The position numbers and the translations under genes were made by a program. A stretch of 64,000 nt of DNA from CAUPWF01 sp963515125 (lineage in GTDB: Bacteria; Bacillota; Clostridia; Lachnospirales; Lachnospiraceae): contig JBQKKG010000002.1 in NCBI GenBank assembly GCA_052116865.1, positions 1-64,000 on the forward strand, written 5' to 3'. Under the pieces are notes generated by a model. That model had not been told where the DNA came from. It was given only the letters and a program-made list of their open reading frames with translations, and ran no database searches. Shown here one piece after another: positions 7,741 to 14,759 of this stretch (its first letter is position 1; each line of letters starts with the position of its first letter).

Positions 7741-8658
7741 TTACACATCCTTACGTTCGAAATAAATACCCAAACTATTTAATGCAGTTTCTAATGATTC
7801 CAGTTCTTCTGCAGTGGCAACAACTGTGTAGACTGCCTTTATACTTCCAGCTTCTGTAATAGGTGCACTTGCAGTTTCATCCACACTTTTTAGTTCTTCT
7901 ATTACTTCTGCCTTTGCTTCTTCTGCAATCTTGTGTTCTTCATCTACACGCTTTCTTTCCTCTGCTCTAACACGATCGATTTCAGCCTGCCTTTGTCTCT
8001 CAGCCGTACGTTCTGCTTCTTCTTTCTGCTTCAAAAGTATTTGTTGCTTCTGATTCTCATAATTATTGATGTATGTAATTGCATCCGTTAGGCTAAGATT
8101 TAACTTATATTTTTGCAATGCTGTTTCTACAGATTCTGAATTCATTCCTTTAATTGTTTGGATTGCTGCTCTTGTGCTTTCAATAGCTTGTGCCATTGTT
8201 TCTTCAATTGACTTCATCTTAGTTGAGACATTTTCCCACTTACTATCATAAATTTTTTGTAGCGGAAGAAATTCTTCTACTTCTCCAATTAATTCATGAT
8301 AAAGTGCAACTATTTCATTTTTCTTTTCTTCCTTTTTCTTCGCTTCAAATGCTTTAACCTGCTTGTCAATAAGGTTGATTGGTTTATCATATAATTCAAG
8401 TAAATCTTTCATTTGCTCTTCGAATTTATCAATTGGTTTCATAAACTCTTTTTTAACAGCCTTGCGCTTTTCATCAAGTTCTTTTCTTTCACTGTTTAAG
8501 CTTGCTCTTGTCTTTTTTGCAATAGATACGGAATCATCTGTATATACAGCGTTTTCATACTCTCTTGTCTTTTCAATGATGGCACTCTTTAGCACATCAT
8601 AATTACTTAAATTAATAACGTTTTCTGGTTGATTAACTAATACTTTCAGCTCGTTCAT
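7741..8658 (-). CDS. DUF1351 phage protein
   Basis: 305 aa. The first two thirds match the DUF1351 family found next to Erf or RecT genes in Firmicutes phages (NVINLSNYDVLKSAIIEKT, then ELDEKRKAVKKEFMKPIDKFEEQ). The centre is strongly coiled coil, rich in Glu, Lys, Arg and Ala, and the C-terminus is a small folded segment. The function is unknown; the position suggests help in recombination or DNA binding. Its ATG is overlapped by the end of the next small gene upstream. Confidence 0.8.
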   Translation of the reverse strand: MNELKVLVNQPENVINLSNYDVLKSAIIEKTREYENAVYTDDSVSIAKKTRASLNSERKELDEKRKAVKKEFMKPIDKFEEQMKDLLELYDKPINLIDKQVKAFEAKKKEEKKNEIVALYHELIGEVEEFLPLQKIYDSKWENVSTKMKSIEETMAQAIESTRAAIQTIKGMNSESVETALQKYKLNLSLTDAITYINNYENQKQQILLKQKEEAERTAERQRQAEIDRVRAEERKRVDEEHKIAEEAKAEVIEELKSVDETASAPITEAGSIKAVYTVVATAEELESLETALNSLGIYFERKDV

Positions 8659-8812
8659 TCAATTCTTCCTCATACTTTCTATAATTTTCCGCTTTCCTTC
8701 TTCTTAAATCTTGTTCTATCTCACGTTCTTCATCTGCGTTATCGTAAGGGTCAAGCTTGTCCACTTCCTCTGGTGGAGTTGTTTTCCAATCGTCATATCC
8801 TGGTATGTACAC
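8633..8812 (-). CDS. Small acidic phage protein (59 aa)
   Basis: Starts at GTG 8812, directly after the stop of the preceding gene, with AGGTGAG upstream. It encodes YIPGYDDWKTTPPEE followed by an Arg/Glu-rich helix, a pattern recurring in small ORFs beside DUF1351 genes in Firmicutes phages. It overlaps the DUF1351 gene by 26 bp. Function unknown. Confidence 0.5.
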   Translation of the reverse strand: MYIPGYDDWKTTPPEEVDKLDPYDNADEEREIEQDLRRRKAENYRKYEEELNERAESIS

Positions 8813-9328
8813 CTACTCACCTACAATCTTGACAGCATGTCCTAGCTGCTTTTCAATATCAGCTACGGTCATTTCCTTGACTTCAAATTGTGCGAAATGC
8901 TCCTTGATGTCGGTTATGAATTTGTCTAAATCGGTTTTAAAATCATTACAGTGAATAGCAGTTATCGTTCCATCATTGCACCTTGTATCATAGTCATATA
9001 AAATTGCGTGACTATCTTTTTTATGCATTTCTAGGCTCGTATCTTTTTCATATTTTTCCGACAACTCAAGCACCAAGTCTACCACTTCATGTAGCTTCTC
9101 TATGTAAGTGGTTTCTACTAGACCTACAAACATTTCATCAGTCCAATTCCACGATCCCCTATCCTCTTTGATTGCATATGACCTAACAGAATTTACTTTT
9201 GTTATTTCAACAGTTTTTCCTAATAAGTATTGCATTGGGGTAACAAAACAAACGCCATGATTACCATAATATTCCCCAACTTCCAAATCCTCTCTTACCA
9301 TCACTTTGTCACCAACTTTATATCCCAT
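8813..9328 (-). CDS. Hypothetical phage protein with SH3-like N-terminus
   Basis: 171 aa, starting at ATG 9328 with TTAGGAGGAAAG upstream. The first 70 residues (VGDKVMVREDLEVG, then LGKTVEITKVNS) look like a small beta-barrel of the SH3 or Mib type often fused to phage early proteins. The remainder is helical with an acidic tail. No catalytic motif recognised. Confidence 0.55.
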   Translation of the reverse strand: MGYKVGDKVMVREDLEVGEYYGNHGVCFVTPMQYLLGKTVEITKVNSVRSYAIKEDRGSWNWTDEMFVGLVETTYIEKLHEVVDLVLELSEKYEKDTSLEMHKKDSHAILYDYDTRCNDGTITAIHCNDFKTDLDKFITDIKEHFAQFEVKEMTVADIEKQLGHAVKIVGE

Positions 9329-9357
9329 ATTGCTTTCCTCCTAATTTTGATTTATAA

Positions 9358-9597
9358 TTACCTTGAATATTTACCCGAGTGCTTTAGGTTTGCCGACCTT
9401 TGAGAGCACTCTTTTTTTATGTAATACCTTGCTAGCAACCCACCAGCTACCATTGAACTCATACCACTTACCATGTATACCGCCATTGCTGATTGCGTTA
9501 TGGTTGCTGAATCACTTCCACCACATGCCCCGACTAGTAGGAAAAATCCGAATACCATTAGGCTGGTGGATGTAGTCTCGACTATTTTCTTTTTCAA
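9358..9597 (-). CDS. Small membrane protein, two transmembrane segments
   Basis: 79 aa from TTG 9597 with AGAGG seven bases upstream. Two hydrophobic stretches (about residues 13-26 and 38-58) are separated by a short polar loop; the C-terminus is basic and probably cytoplasmic. No family recognised. Small membrane proteins in phage early regions sometimes act in superinfection exclusion or host takeover, but nothing here proves that. Confidence 0.5.
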   Translation of the reverse strand: MKKKIVETTSTSLMVFGFFLLVGACGGSDSATITQSAMAVYMVSGMSSMVAGGLLARYYIKKECSQRSANLKHSGKYSR

Positions 9598-9619
9598 TGC
9601 TTGTCCTCTTTTCTACCGC

Positions 9620-9760
9620 CTAGGCGGTTTTATCCTCTTTTTTTGGTTTGAAGTTTTCTAAAAACCTATAAAAAGCCTCTGTATTTTCCGTTCTTGGATA
9701 ACGCACCTTTGTTGGATCAGTGTAAATTTTTCCGTCTGCTGTTATAATTCTTACTTGCAT
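9620..9760 (-). CDS. Small phage protein (46 aa)
   Basis: Starts at ATG 9760 behind AAGGTGG and encodes MQVRIITADGKIYTDP and a basic tail. Its stop codon lies in a perfect 14-bp palindrome (ACCGCCTAGGCGGT, 9616-9629) that could form a small hairpin before the next gene. No family recognised. Confidence 0.45.
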   Translation of the reverse strand: MQVRIITADGKIYTDPTKVRYPRTENTEAFYRFLENFKPKKEDKTA

Positions 9761-9809
9761 TTAATCACCACCTTACCTATACATATGTATTACTGGTTGT
9801 ACTTGTTGC

Positions 9810-10028
9810 CTACTTATCCTTGTATGCTTCTAATAGTGCTTGTACACCTTTACTTGCACGTATAAGTCCTTCGCATGTATCTGAATTTATGTCATTGATT
9901 CTTTCTACAGTAAACTCAGAATTTATTCCATCTTGGAAACCTTCTGATATTACGCACAACGCAAAATCTATTGAATCGTTTATGTGATTTAACATTTTTT
10001 CTGCATCATTCATTTCAAAATATGTCAT
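9810..10028 (-). CDS. Small acidic phage protein
   Basis: 72 aa from ATG 10028; a longer TTG frame would begin within the ribosome binding region AAAGGAG. Mostly helical (MTYFEMNDAEKMLNHINDS), acidic, no cysteine pair. Located between the AntA-type antirepressor and the 46-aa protein, same direction. Unknown function. Confidence 0.5.
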   Translation of the reverse strand: MTYFEMNDAEKMLNHINDSIDFALCVISEGFQDGINSEFTVERINDINSDTCEGLIRASKGVQALLEAYKDK

Positions 10029-10057
10029 ATACCTCTTTTCTCCTTTCAAGCTATTTT

Positions 10058-10762
10058 CTATTGCTCCGCTAAAAACTTATTGATAAAATACAACTGACCT
10101 TTTCCAGTAACTTTAGGTGTCCTAGACGTTATATTGCATCCATTACCATCTATGTGAGTGGATTCCTTGATCTCAAATAATCCCATTTCCATAGATTTCT
10201 GCGTTGGCATATTCCAGTCTGTTCCTTTTCTCCTAATTAAATATTGCTTGTCCCTCAACCAGTCAAATAAACGTCTTGCACCAATTTCCACACCATTCTG
10301 TTTTAATAACTTCGCTAAATCACCGACTAATATAGAAGTGTGGCTGGTCGATACTGCATCTGCAAAAATCTCCTTTGGCTTCATGCGCTCAACATCTGTT
10401 TCCAGACTATGTATTTTTACATCTGCCATCTTTAAGGCTCTTGCAAATATCTGCTCTGGTGTATTCCACGCTTTTTCTAGGTCGATAAAGTATTGTCTAC
10501 ACTGTTTTCCTTTTTCGGTCTTGCACATCATAGAAATGTGTTTTGCCATATCTACAGATATTGAATAGTCTTCAAGTTCCCTTGTTGCTCCATTATTAAC
10601 AAGTGTAGGTTTGCCTACGGTTGTAAAATCTGTACCAGATTCAAATAAATCTGAAAATCTACCGAACCATACGCTAAATCTTTCTTTGACTTCCAATGCA
10701 TCGTGCAGGTCCCTTGCTGACACTGTCTGTGTTTCTAAATTAACTTTAATTAATTCGTTCAT
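10058..10762 (-). CDS. AntA/AntB-type phage antirepressor
   Basis: 234 aa with the standard two-domain layout. The N-terminal AntA/AntB domain reads VSARDLHDALEVKERFSVWF and continues to SVDMAKHISMMCKTEKGKQ and YFIDLEKAW (to about residue 95). The C-terminal part includes LAKLLKQNGVEIGARRLFDWLRDKQYL, the KilA-C type DNA-binding domain. Antirepressors bind or titrate the lysogeny repressor and push the phage into lytic growth. It sits in the leftward operon controlled by the switch near 12.7 kb. Confidence 0.88.
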   Translation of the reverse strand: MNELIKVNLETQTVSARDLHDALEVKERFSVWFGRFSDLFESGTDFTTVGKPTLVNNGATRELEDYSISVDMAKHISMMCKTEKGKQCRQYFIDLEKAWNTPEQIFARALKMADVKIHSLETDVERMKPKEIFADAVSTSHTSILVGDLAKLLKQNGVEIGARRLFDWLRDKQYLIRRKGTDWNMPTQKSMEMGLFEIKESTHIDGNGCNITSRTPKVTGKGQLYFINKFLAEQ

Positions 10763-10771
10763 TCTTCCTCC

Positions 10772-10924
10772 TTATTTATGAATTTGTAATGCAATATCAT
10801 GAACTATACTTGCTCGTTCTTTTAGTCCAAATACTGTTTCTAATTCTAAAAGTGCCTTACCACACTTATGGCAATAATTTGAGTTTTCTACTTGTTCTTC
10901 GTAGCACACTGGACAAACTCTCAT
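10772..10924 (-). CDS. Small zinc-ribbon protein
   Basis: 50 aa from ATG 10924 behind GGAGG. CPVC near the N-terminus and CHKCG about fifteen residues later form a classical zinc ribbon, followed by an amphipathic helix. It ends just before the AGGAGG site of the antirepressor gene, so the two are co-transcribed. Function unknown. Confidence 0.55.
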   Translation of the reverse strand: MRVCPVCYEEQVENSNYCHKCGKALLELETVFGLKERASIVHDIALQIHK

Positions 10925-11021
10925 ATCATTCCTCCAAACTGTTATATTGCTAATTTATTCCTTTTCTCCTATAATTTAAGTACCGATTGGCGACGGAATA
11001 CTAAAGAAGGGAGATAATACT

Positions 11022-11258
11022 TTGCGTAGAACTAATGCACCGTTTAATGGCAAACAATTTGTCTTAAATAAAAACACTGGTGAAATTCATGATTTAGACA
11101 ATGAAAAGCGCGGATGCCAAATAGATGAAATAAAACCAGAACATGTATATAACTGTGATTCATACATGAAAGCTGTACTAGCTGCTTCGATGCTTTGCGA
11201 ACCAGCATTAAAAGCTAATGGTTGTTTTTATTGCTTGCCAGACGAAAATAATGGTTGA
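11022..11258 (+). CDS. Small Cys-rich protein with HDLDNE and CQIDEI motifs, opposite strand
   Basis: 78 aa from TTG 11022, preceded by GGGAG at eight bases. It contains EIHDLDNEKRGCQIDEIKPEH and a C-terminal NGCFYCLPDENNG, a pattern I recognise from small uncharacterised Firmicutes proteins pairing an HDLDNE..CQIDEI block with a terminal Cys-x-x-Cys, probably a metal site. It is the only rightward gene inside the leftward early block and overlaps the next leftward gene tail to tail by 31 bp, so it is expressed independently and may be cargo. Function unknown. Confidence 0.6.
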   Translation: MRRTNAPFNGKQFVLNKNTGEIHDLDNEKRGCQIDEIKPEHVYNCDSYMKAVLAASMLCEPALKANGCFYCLPDENNG

Positions 11259-11425
11259 TTATATCTAAGGGCTATTGAGTTAATTCTCATTAGCTCTTCT
11301 TGCGTAACTTCTAAACTTAAATGTTCCTCTAATAGTTTTGGAGTATTATGGTCCTTTGTAAGTTCACATACCAATTCCGCAAATTGAGTAACGTCTTGTT
11401 GAATAAGTAAATCAAACTTCTTCAT
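11228..11425 (-). CDS. Small hypothetical phage protein (65 aa)
   Basis: Starts at ATG 11425 with AAAGGAG upstream. The product is helical and acidic (MKKFDLLIQQDVTQFAELV), without Cys pairs or membrane segments. Its 3' end overlaps the convergent rightward gene. No family recognised. Confidence 0.45.
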   Translation of the reverse strand: MKKFDLLIQQDVTQFAELVCELTKDHNTPKLLEEHLSLEVTQEELMRINSIALRYNQPLFSSGKQ

Positions 11426-11489
11426 TCATTCTCCTTTCAGTCCGTTTTATTGAACAGTTGTTTTGTTATTATGTAGTTGTTCTACTACC

Positions 11490-12146
11490 TTATGCGATTT
11501 GCTCTAGATATGCTAAGTCCTTAATTGTTTCCAACCTATTCTTGCAATCTTTATAAATATCCTTGTACCCTTTTCCTTGCAGTATTCCAGTATCGATAAC
11601 ATGCAATATAATGTTTTCCATAAGAGATAGATTGTGCAATTGCGTAATTGTTGCTTCGTCACGGCTTTTAACTCCAGCCATCTTATTAGCAAGCCTTGAA
11701 TAAGTCATATAAAGCATGTCCGAATGTTTGCTGCCTTGATTTTTAGCATATTCCACAAGATTCTTAATTGTGTCTGTTTCTGCTTTTCTAGTAAGCTTTC
11801 CAGCTTTTCTAGTTTCAACCCATGTCTGAGTTGATTTTTCTTTGATGAATGATTCCATTTGGTTAAATGCTTTTATGTATTGTAATTTCCATTCAAGTGC
11901 TTTCTGTCCGGTGAAGCCCATTACCAATAATGAAAATCCATCACGATTCATATAATACTTTGGATATCTCTGTCCATTCTGTTCTTCTTTGTAAGACGAT
12001 AAATGGAACATCTTTTGGGTATCCTCGATTTTAAGGAGACCCCTTATTGATTGCATTACATTATCGTGTCTCTTGTGAAACTTCTCAGCTACCTGTAAAC
12101 TGTCGCAAACTGCTTCTTCATTTTTTAGATATACTAGTTCGTGCAT
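11490..12146 (-). CDS. Rha family phage regulatory protein
   Basis: 218 aa. The N-terminal 95 residues, including DSLQVAEKFHKRHDNVMQSI, then YYMNRDGFSLLVMGFTGQKA and WKLQYIKAFNQME, match the Rha (pRha) family, known from phage phi80 and many Firmicutes prophages, where overexpression blocks growth in IHF-deficient hosts. The C-terminal half is helical and unassigned. It is an early-operon gene just downstream of the Cro-like genes and may act as a second antirepressor. Confidence 0.85.
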   Translation of the reverse strand: MHELVYLKNEEAVCDSLQVAEKFHKRHDNVMQSIRGLLKIEDTQKMFHLSSYKEEQNGQRYPKYYMNRDGFSLLVMGFTGQKALEWKLQYIKAFNQMESFIKEKSTQTWVETRKAGKLTRKAETDTIKNLVEYAKNQGSKHSDMLYMTYSRLANKMAGVKSRDEATITQLHNLSLMENIILHVIDTGILQGKGYKDIYKDCKNRLETIKDLAYLEQIA

Positions 12147-12157
12147 TATTCTCCTTT

Positions 12158-12403
12158 CTAATCATCGTAAAATATGTTGCATAACTGATCCTTGCTAATC
12201 CCCAACGTTTTTACAATCACTTTTAATTCCCCAAGCGTAAAAGAATTTGGATTATTATATTTGTTGTAAAAGCTCTGTATCGTAAAATTACATTTTGTAG
12301 ACAAGTCTTTCTTTCCTATACCTTTTTCAACTAATTTACCAATAATAATTCCTTGCACTTTTCTTTTGTCCTCTTGGTTTTTTGTTGGTTTTACTCTTGG
12401 CAA
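12158..12403 (-). CDS. XRE-type helix-turn-helix protein
   Basis: About 81 aa from TTG 12403, seven bases after GGGAGG; the ATG at 12418 lies upstream of that site. The helix-turn-helix covers KLVEKGIGKKDLSTKCNFTI to SFYNKYNNP. It resembles XRE regulators with a degenerate first helix. It is the second leftward gene of the early operon, a position often held by CII-like or accessory regulators. Target unknown. Confidence 0.65.
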   Translation of the reverse strand: MPRVKPTKNQEDKRKVQGIIIGKLVEKGIGKKDLSTKCNFTIQSFYNKYNNPNSFTLGELKVIVKTLGISKDQLCNIFYDD

Positions 12404-12461
12404 AAATTCACCTCCCAAAGTCCTTTTTACCGGACACTAAAATTGTTATTATGTAGTTGTA

Positions 12462-12647
12462 CTACTCAAGGAAATATTCTATAGGAACCTTGAAATAATC
12501 TGATATAGCTTTTATTTTGTCCATTTTGGGCTCGTATGTACCTTTTTTCCACTGAGTAAGAGTCGATGTAGACACACCTGTTTCCTGTGCCACTCGATAG
12601 GCTGTAACGTTATTTTTTTCTAGTAAAAACTTAAATTTTTCGTACAA
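12462..12647 (-). CDS. Cro-like XRE regulator
   Basis: 61 aa, a single helix-turn-helix domain (VTAYRVAQETGVSTSTLTQWK). It is the first gene of the leftward operon. It aligns along its whole length with the N-terminal domain of the rightward repressor (12851), sharing MY..F..LLEK.NVT.Y.VA..TG.ST and DYF.V..EY. This is the usual relation of Cro to CI: the same operators with opposite effects. Translation starts at ATG 12647. Confidence 0.8.
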   Translation of the reverse strand: MYEKFKFLLEKNNVTAYRVAQETGVSTSTLTQWKKGTYEPKMDKIKAISDYFKVPIEYFLE

Positions 12648-12673
12648 TACATGCTCTCCTTTCTATATTATTG

Positions 12674-12826
12674 TTGACAATAGCTTAGTTTTCTTATATA
12701 ATCAAGTTACCAGCTAAACTATATATGAAAACCCAGCAACGTCTTTTACTTAGCTATGCTTTCTAAGTTGTTTTTAGTATAACTTAGTTTTCATAGTCTG
12801 TCAAGTATAAGTTTTAGTTTTCATAG
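12674..12826. promoter_or_regulatory. Lysogeny switch: face-to-face promoters and four operator-like repeats
   Basis: Rightward promoter: TTGACA (12674-12679), 17-bp spacer, TATAAT (12697-12702). Leftward promoter: TTGACA (12804-12799), 17-bp spacer, TATACT (12781-12776). Predicted start points are near 12709 and 12769, so the two transcripts converge and overlap by about 60 bases before separating. Operator-like repeats with consensus CTTAGTTTTCATAG lie at 12684-12697, 12783-12796 and 12813-12826, with an inverted TATGAAAAC at 12724-12732. Two of the repeats fall in the promoter spacers, fitting competition between repressor and Cro-like protein. Confidence 0.75.
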
Positions 12827-12850
12827 CCTTTTTTAAAGGAGAGTAAAAAA

Positions 12851-13225
12851 ATGTATAAAATATTTGAAAATTTATTAGAGAAATTTAATGTCACAACTTA
12901 TCAAGTAGCAAAGGCTACCGGAATATCGACAGCATCTTTTACTGGATGGAAACAAGGAAAATGGAACTTTAAATCCGATAAGCTTCAAAAGATTGCGGAT
13001 TATTTTAACGTATCTTTAGAATATCTAATGACAGGTGAAGAAAAAGAAGGTGGCGAAACTTACTATTTAAATGATGACACTAGAGAAATTGCTCAAGAAA
13101 TATTTGAGAATAAGGAATTGAGATTATTATTTGATGCGTCAAGAGATGCACAACCGGAGGATTTAAAGGTTGTGCACGATATGTTATTAGCACTAAAGAG
13201 AAAGGAACGTGGTGAAACTGATTGA
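12851..13225 (+). CDS. CI-like XRE repressor
   Basis: 124 aa. Residues 1-60 form an XRE helix-turn-helix (VTTYQVAKATGISTASFTGWK); residues 75-124 form an acidic helical tail (DTREIAQEIFENKELRLLF) typical of short clostridial phage repressors that lack the LexA-type protease domain. It reads away from the early operon and is followed, with a 17-bp overlap, by an ImmA-like gene, the pairing seen in ICEBs1 and many prophages where the peptidase removes the repressor. Start at ATG 12851 behind AAAGGAGAG. Confidence 0.85.
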   Translation: MYKIFENLLEKFNVTTYQVAKATGISTASFTGWKQGKWNFKSDKLQKIADYFNVSLEYLMTGEEKEGGETYYLNDDTREIAQEIFENKELRLLFDASRDAQPEDLKVVHDMLLALKRKERGETD

Positions 13226-13442
13226 TTATCAAGTTAGGCTTATACCATTGAATACCGATAGCGCACATGAAGCCATAACTAAAAATGAAGATGGGTCATA
13301 TACAATATTTATTGATTGCAATATGGCTAGTAACAAACAGCAAAAAAGTTTTATTCATGCATTAGAGCATATTCTTCAAAATGACTTTGGGAAAGACAGC
13401 GTAGATGTATTAGAATATTATGCTCACGAAACAATTAATTAA
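13209..13442 (+). CDS. Short ImmA/IrrE-like protein
   Basis: 77 aa from GTG 13209 or 13212. The core HEAITKNEDGSYTIFID followed by QQKSFIHALEHILQNDF matches short ImmA/IrrE-type proteins carried next to phage repressors. The usual HExxH zinc motif is replaced by HALEH, so the canonical Glu position holds Ala; whether it still cuts protein is uncertain. It overlaps the repressor gene and is probably translationally coupled, so repressor control is the likely job. Confidence 0.65.
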   Translation: MVKLIDYQVRLIPLNTDSAHEAITKNEDGSYTIFIDCNMASNKQQKSFIHALEHILQNDFGKDSVDVLEYYAHETIN

Positions 13443-13523
13443 TGTTATTAATGCTTTTGTATTAGCATGAACATAAATTTGTAGCTAATTAAATCCAAAA
13501 AAAGAACTGGAAGTAGGTATGAT

Positions 13524-14243
13524 ATGAATTTATTTAATAAATTATTTAATAGTAAAAAAGATAATAGTAATGTCTCCGATATAATGTATGAAGATAGTAG
13601 TGATCATGACAATAAAATTGAATATAAAAGAGAGTTTATTTCAAATACGTATTCTATTAATGAGATGGATAATATATTTTTTGAATCCACCATACCAATT
13701 GTGAAAGATTTAAAAAAAGTAATATGCTATACAGACACCATTTTATTTAAAAATCCAGATAAATCAGAATTTAAGCAATCTGTAGACTATTTTTATTACA
13801 ATATAGATAGTAATTTCAAAAAATCTTTTCTTGAAATTGTGGATGAATTGAACTCATTTGTAAGAAAATACAATTTAGGAAATGAGTTTTTATTAAATAT
13901 TAGAAATATAAATTTTTCACAAACAAAAGCTACTAATATAAAGACATTACCTTTATCAACAATAATATATGATGAAAATAATCACTTATTGAAATTAAAG
14001 TTTTCTAATGAAGTGAAAGTAAACGATGAATATGCATTAAAAAATTACGGAATAAAACAATATAATTATTTACAGACAGAGTATGGAGAAATTGTTTTTG
14101 ATGAAAATGGAAATAAGAAAAATGCAAAATTCACGAAAGAAATGGATAATGGAAAGGCTATTGCAAGATTTAAGGGATACAAAACTGGTTTTGATTTATA
14201 TGATTTGCGTTATAATGGAAGTGTAATATACAAGCGTTCTTAA
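13524..14243 (+). CDS. AT-rich hypothetical cargo gene in the lysogeny arm
   Basis: 239 aa, starting at ATG 13524 after a GGAAG-type site. The coding sequence is visibly more AT-rich than its neighbours, with many AAT and ATA codons. The N-terminus is polar and low-complexity; the middle is helical (IVKDLKKVICYTDTILFKNP). The C-terminus has short beta repeats with YGEIVFDENGNKKNA and GFDLYDLRYNGSVIYKRS, the kind of strand-turn repeats in MORN-like or toxin-like proteins. No signal peptide or membrane segment. Its place between repressor and integrase, and its composition, mark it as a moron expressed in the lysogen. Function unknown. Confidence 0.6.
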   Translation: MNLFNKLFNSKKDNSNVSDIMYEDSSDHDNKIEYKREFISNTYSINEMDNIFFESTIPIVKDLKKVICYTDTILFKNPDKSEFKQSVDYFYYNIDSNFKKSFLEIVDELNSFVRKYNLGNEFLLNIRNINFSQTKATNIKTLPLSTIIYDENNHLLKLKFSNEVKVNDEYALKNYGIKQYNYLQTEYGEIVFDENGNKKNAKFTKEMDNGKAIARFKGYKTGFDLYDLRYNGSVIYKRS

Positions 14244-14356
14244 AACTTCACATACATAACTATAAATATTGATGTGTAACACAATGTGTTTCATATAGAC
14301 GTGGCGTCACAATTAAAGGAAATGGAAAACCAAAGAATTATTTAGGAGGAAAAATT

Positions 14357-14602
14357 ATGCAATGTCCACAATGCGGGAGCGAAAACGTTACAATCGAAAT
14401 GATACAAGTTGGTGAGAAAACAAAAAAACACGGAAATGGAATTGGTGGCCATCTTAATAACACTGCTAGAGGAATGACTGCTGTATGTACATTAGGTATG
14501 TCAAATCTAGTATGGAAAAAATCTAAAGGTGGTGAAAAAACAAAATCCAAAAACGAAAAAGTATGTCTATGTCAAGGTTGCGGAAATAGCTGGAAATTAT
14601 AA
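14357..14602 (+). CDS. Zinc-ribbon protein of unknown function
   Basis: 81 aa from ATG 14357 behind AGGAGG. CPQCGSENVTIEMIQVG at the start and CLCQGCGNSWKL at the end give two Cys pairs that would close a zinc ribbon around a Gly-rich middle (GNGIGGHLNNTARG). Such proteins accompany integrases or abortive-infection genes in Firmicutes prophages, but no role is established. Confidence 0.6.
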   Translation: MQCPQCGSENVTIEMIQVGEKTKKHGNGIGGHLNNTARGMTAVCTLGMSNLVWKKSKGGEKTKSKNEKVCLCQGCGNSWKL

Positions 14603-14607
14603 TTATT

Positions 14608-14759
14608 AAAAAACAGCCCCATTACTGAGACTGTTTTCATAGATACTATTCTAGTTGCACTAGATATAATACCTGTTAGCACTAATATTATATCATAGAA
14701 AGTGTACATCTAGCAATAGGTGTATTTTTTATACTATAAAATAGAAAGGATGTGTTAAA
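14608..14759 (+). promoter_or_regulatory. Terminator-like hairpin and inverted repeats upstream of integrase
   Basis: AAAACAG (14610-14616) pairs with CTGTTTT (14631-14637), a weak terminator for the zinc-ribbon gene. Downstream come two AT-rich inverted repeats: TCTAG/CTAGA at 14651-14665, then TATAATA/TATTATA about 14 bases apart. They could hold the integrase promoter or be accessory integrase sites. Nothing else is seen before the AGAAAGGA ribosome binding site at about 14745. Confidence 0.4.

Noticed and set aside
9616..9629. ACCGCCTAGGCGGT palindrome as a terminator
   Set aside because: It is a 14-bp palindrome without a loop and without a T-run in the direction of transcription; may be a binding site or chance.
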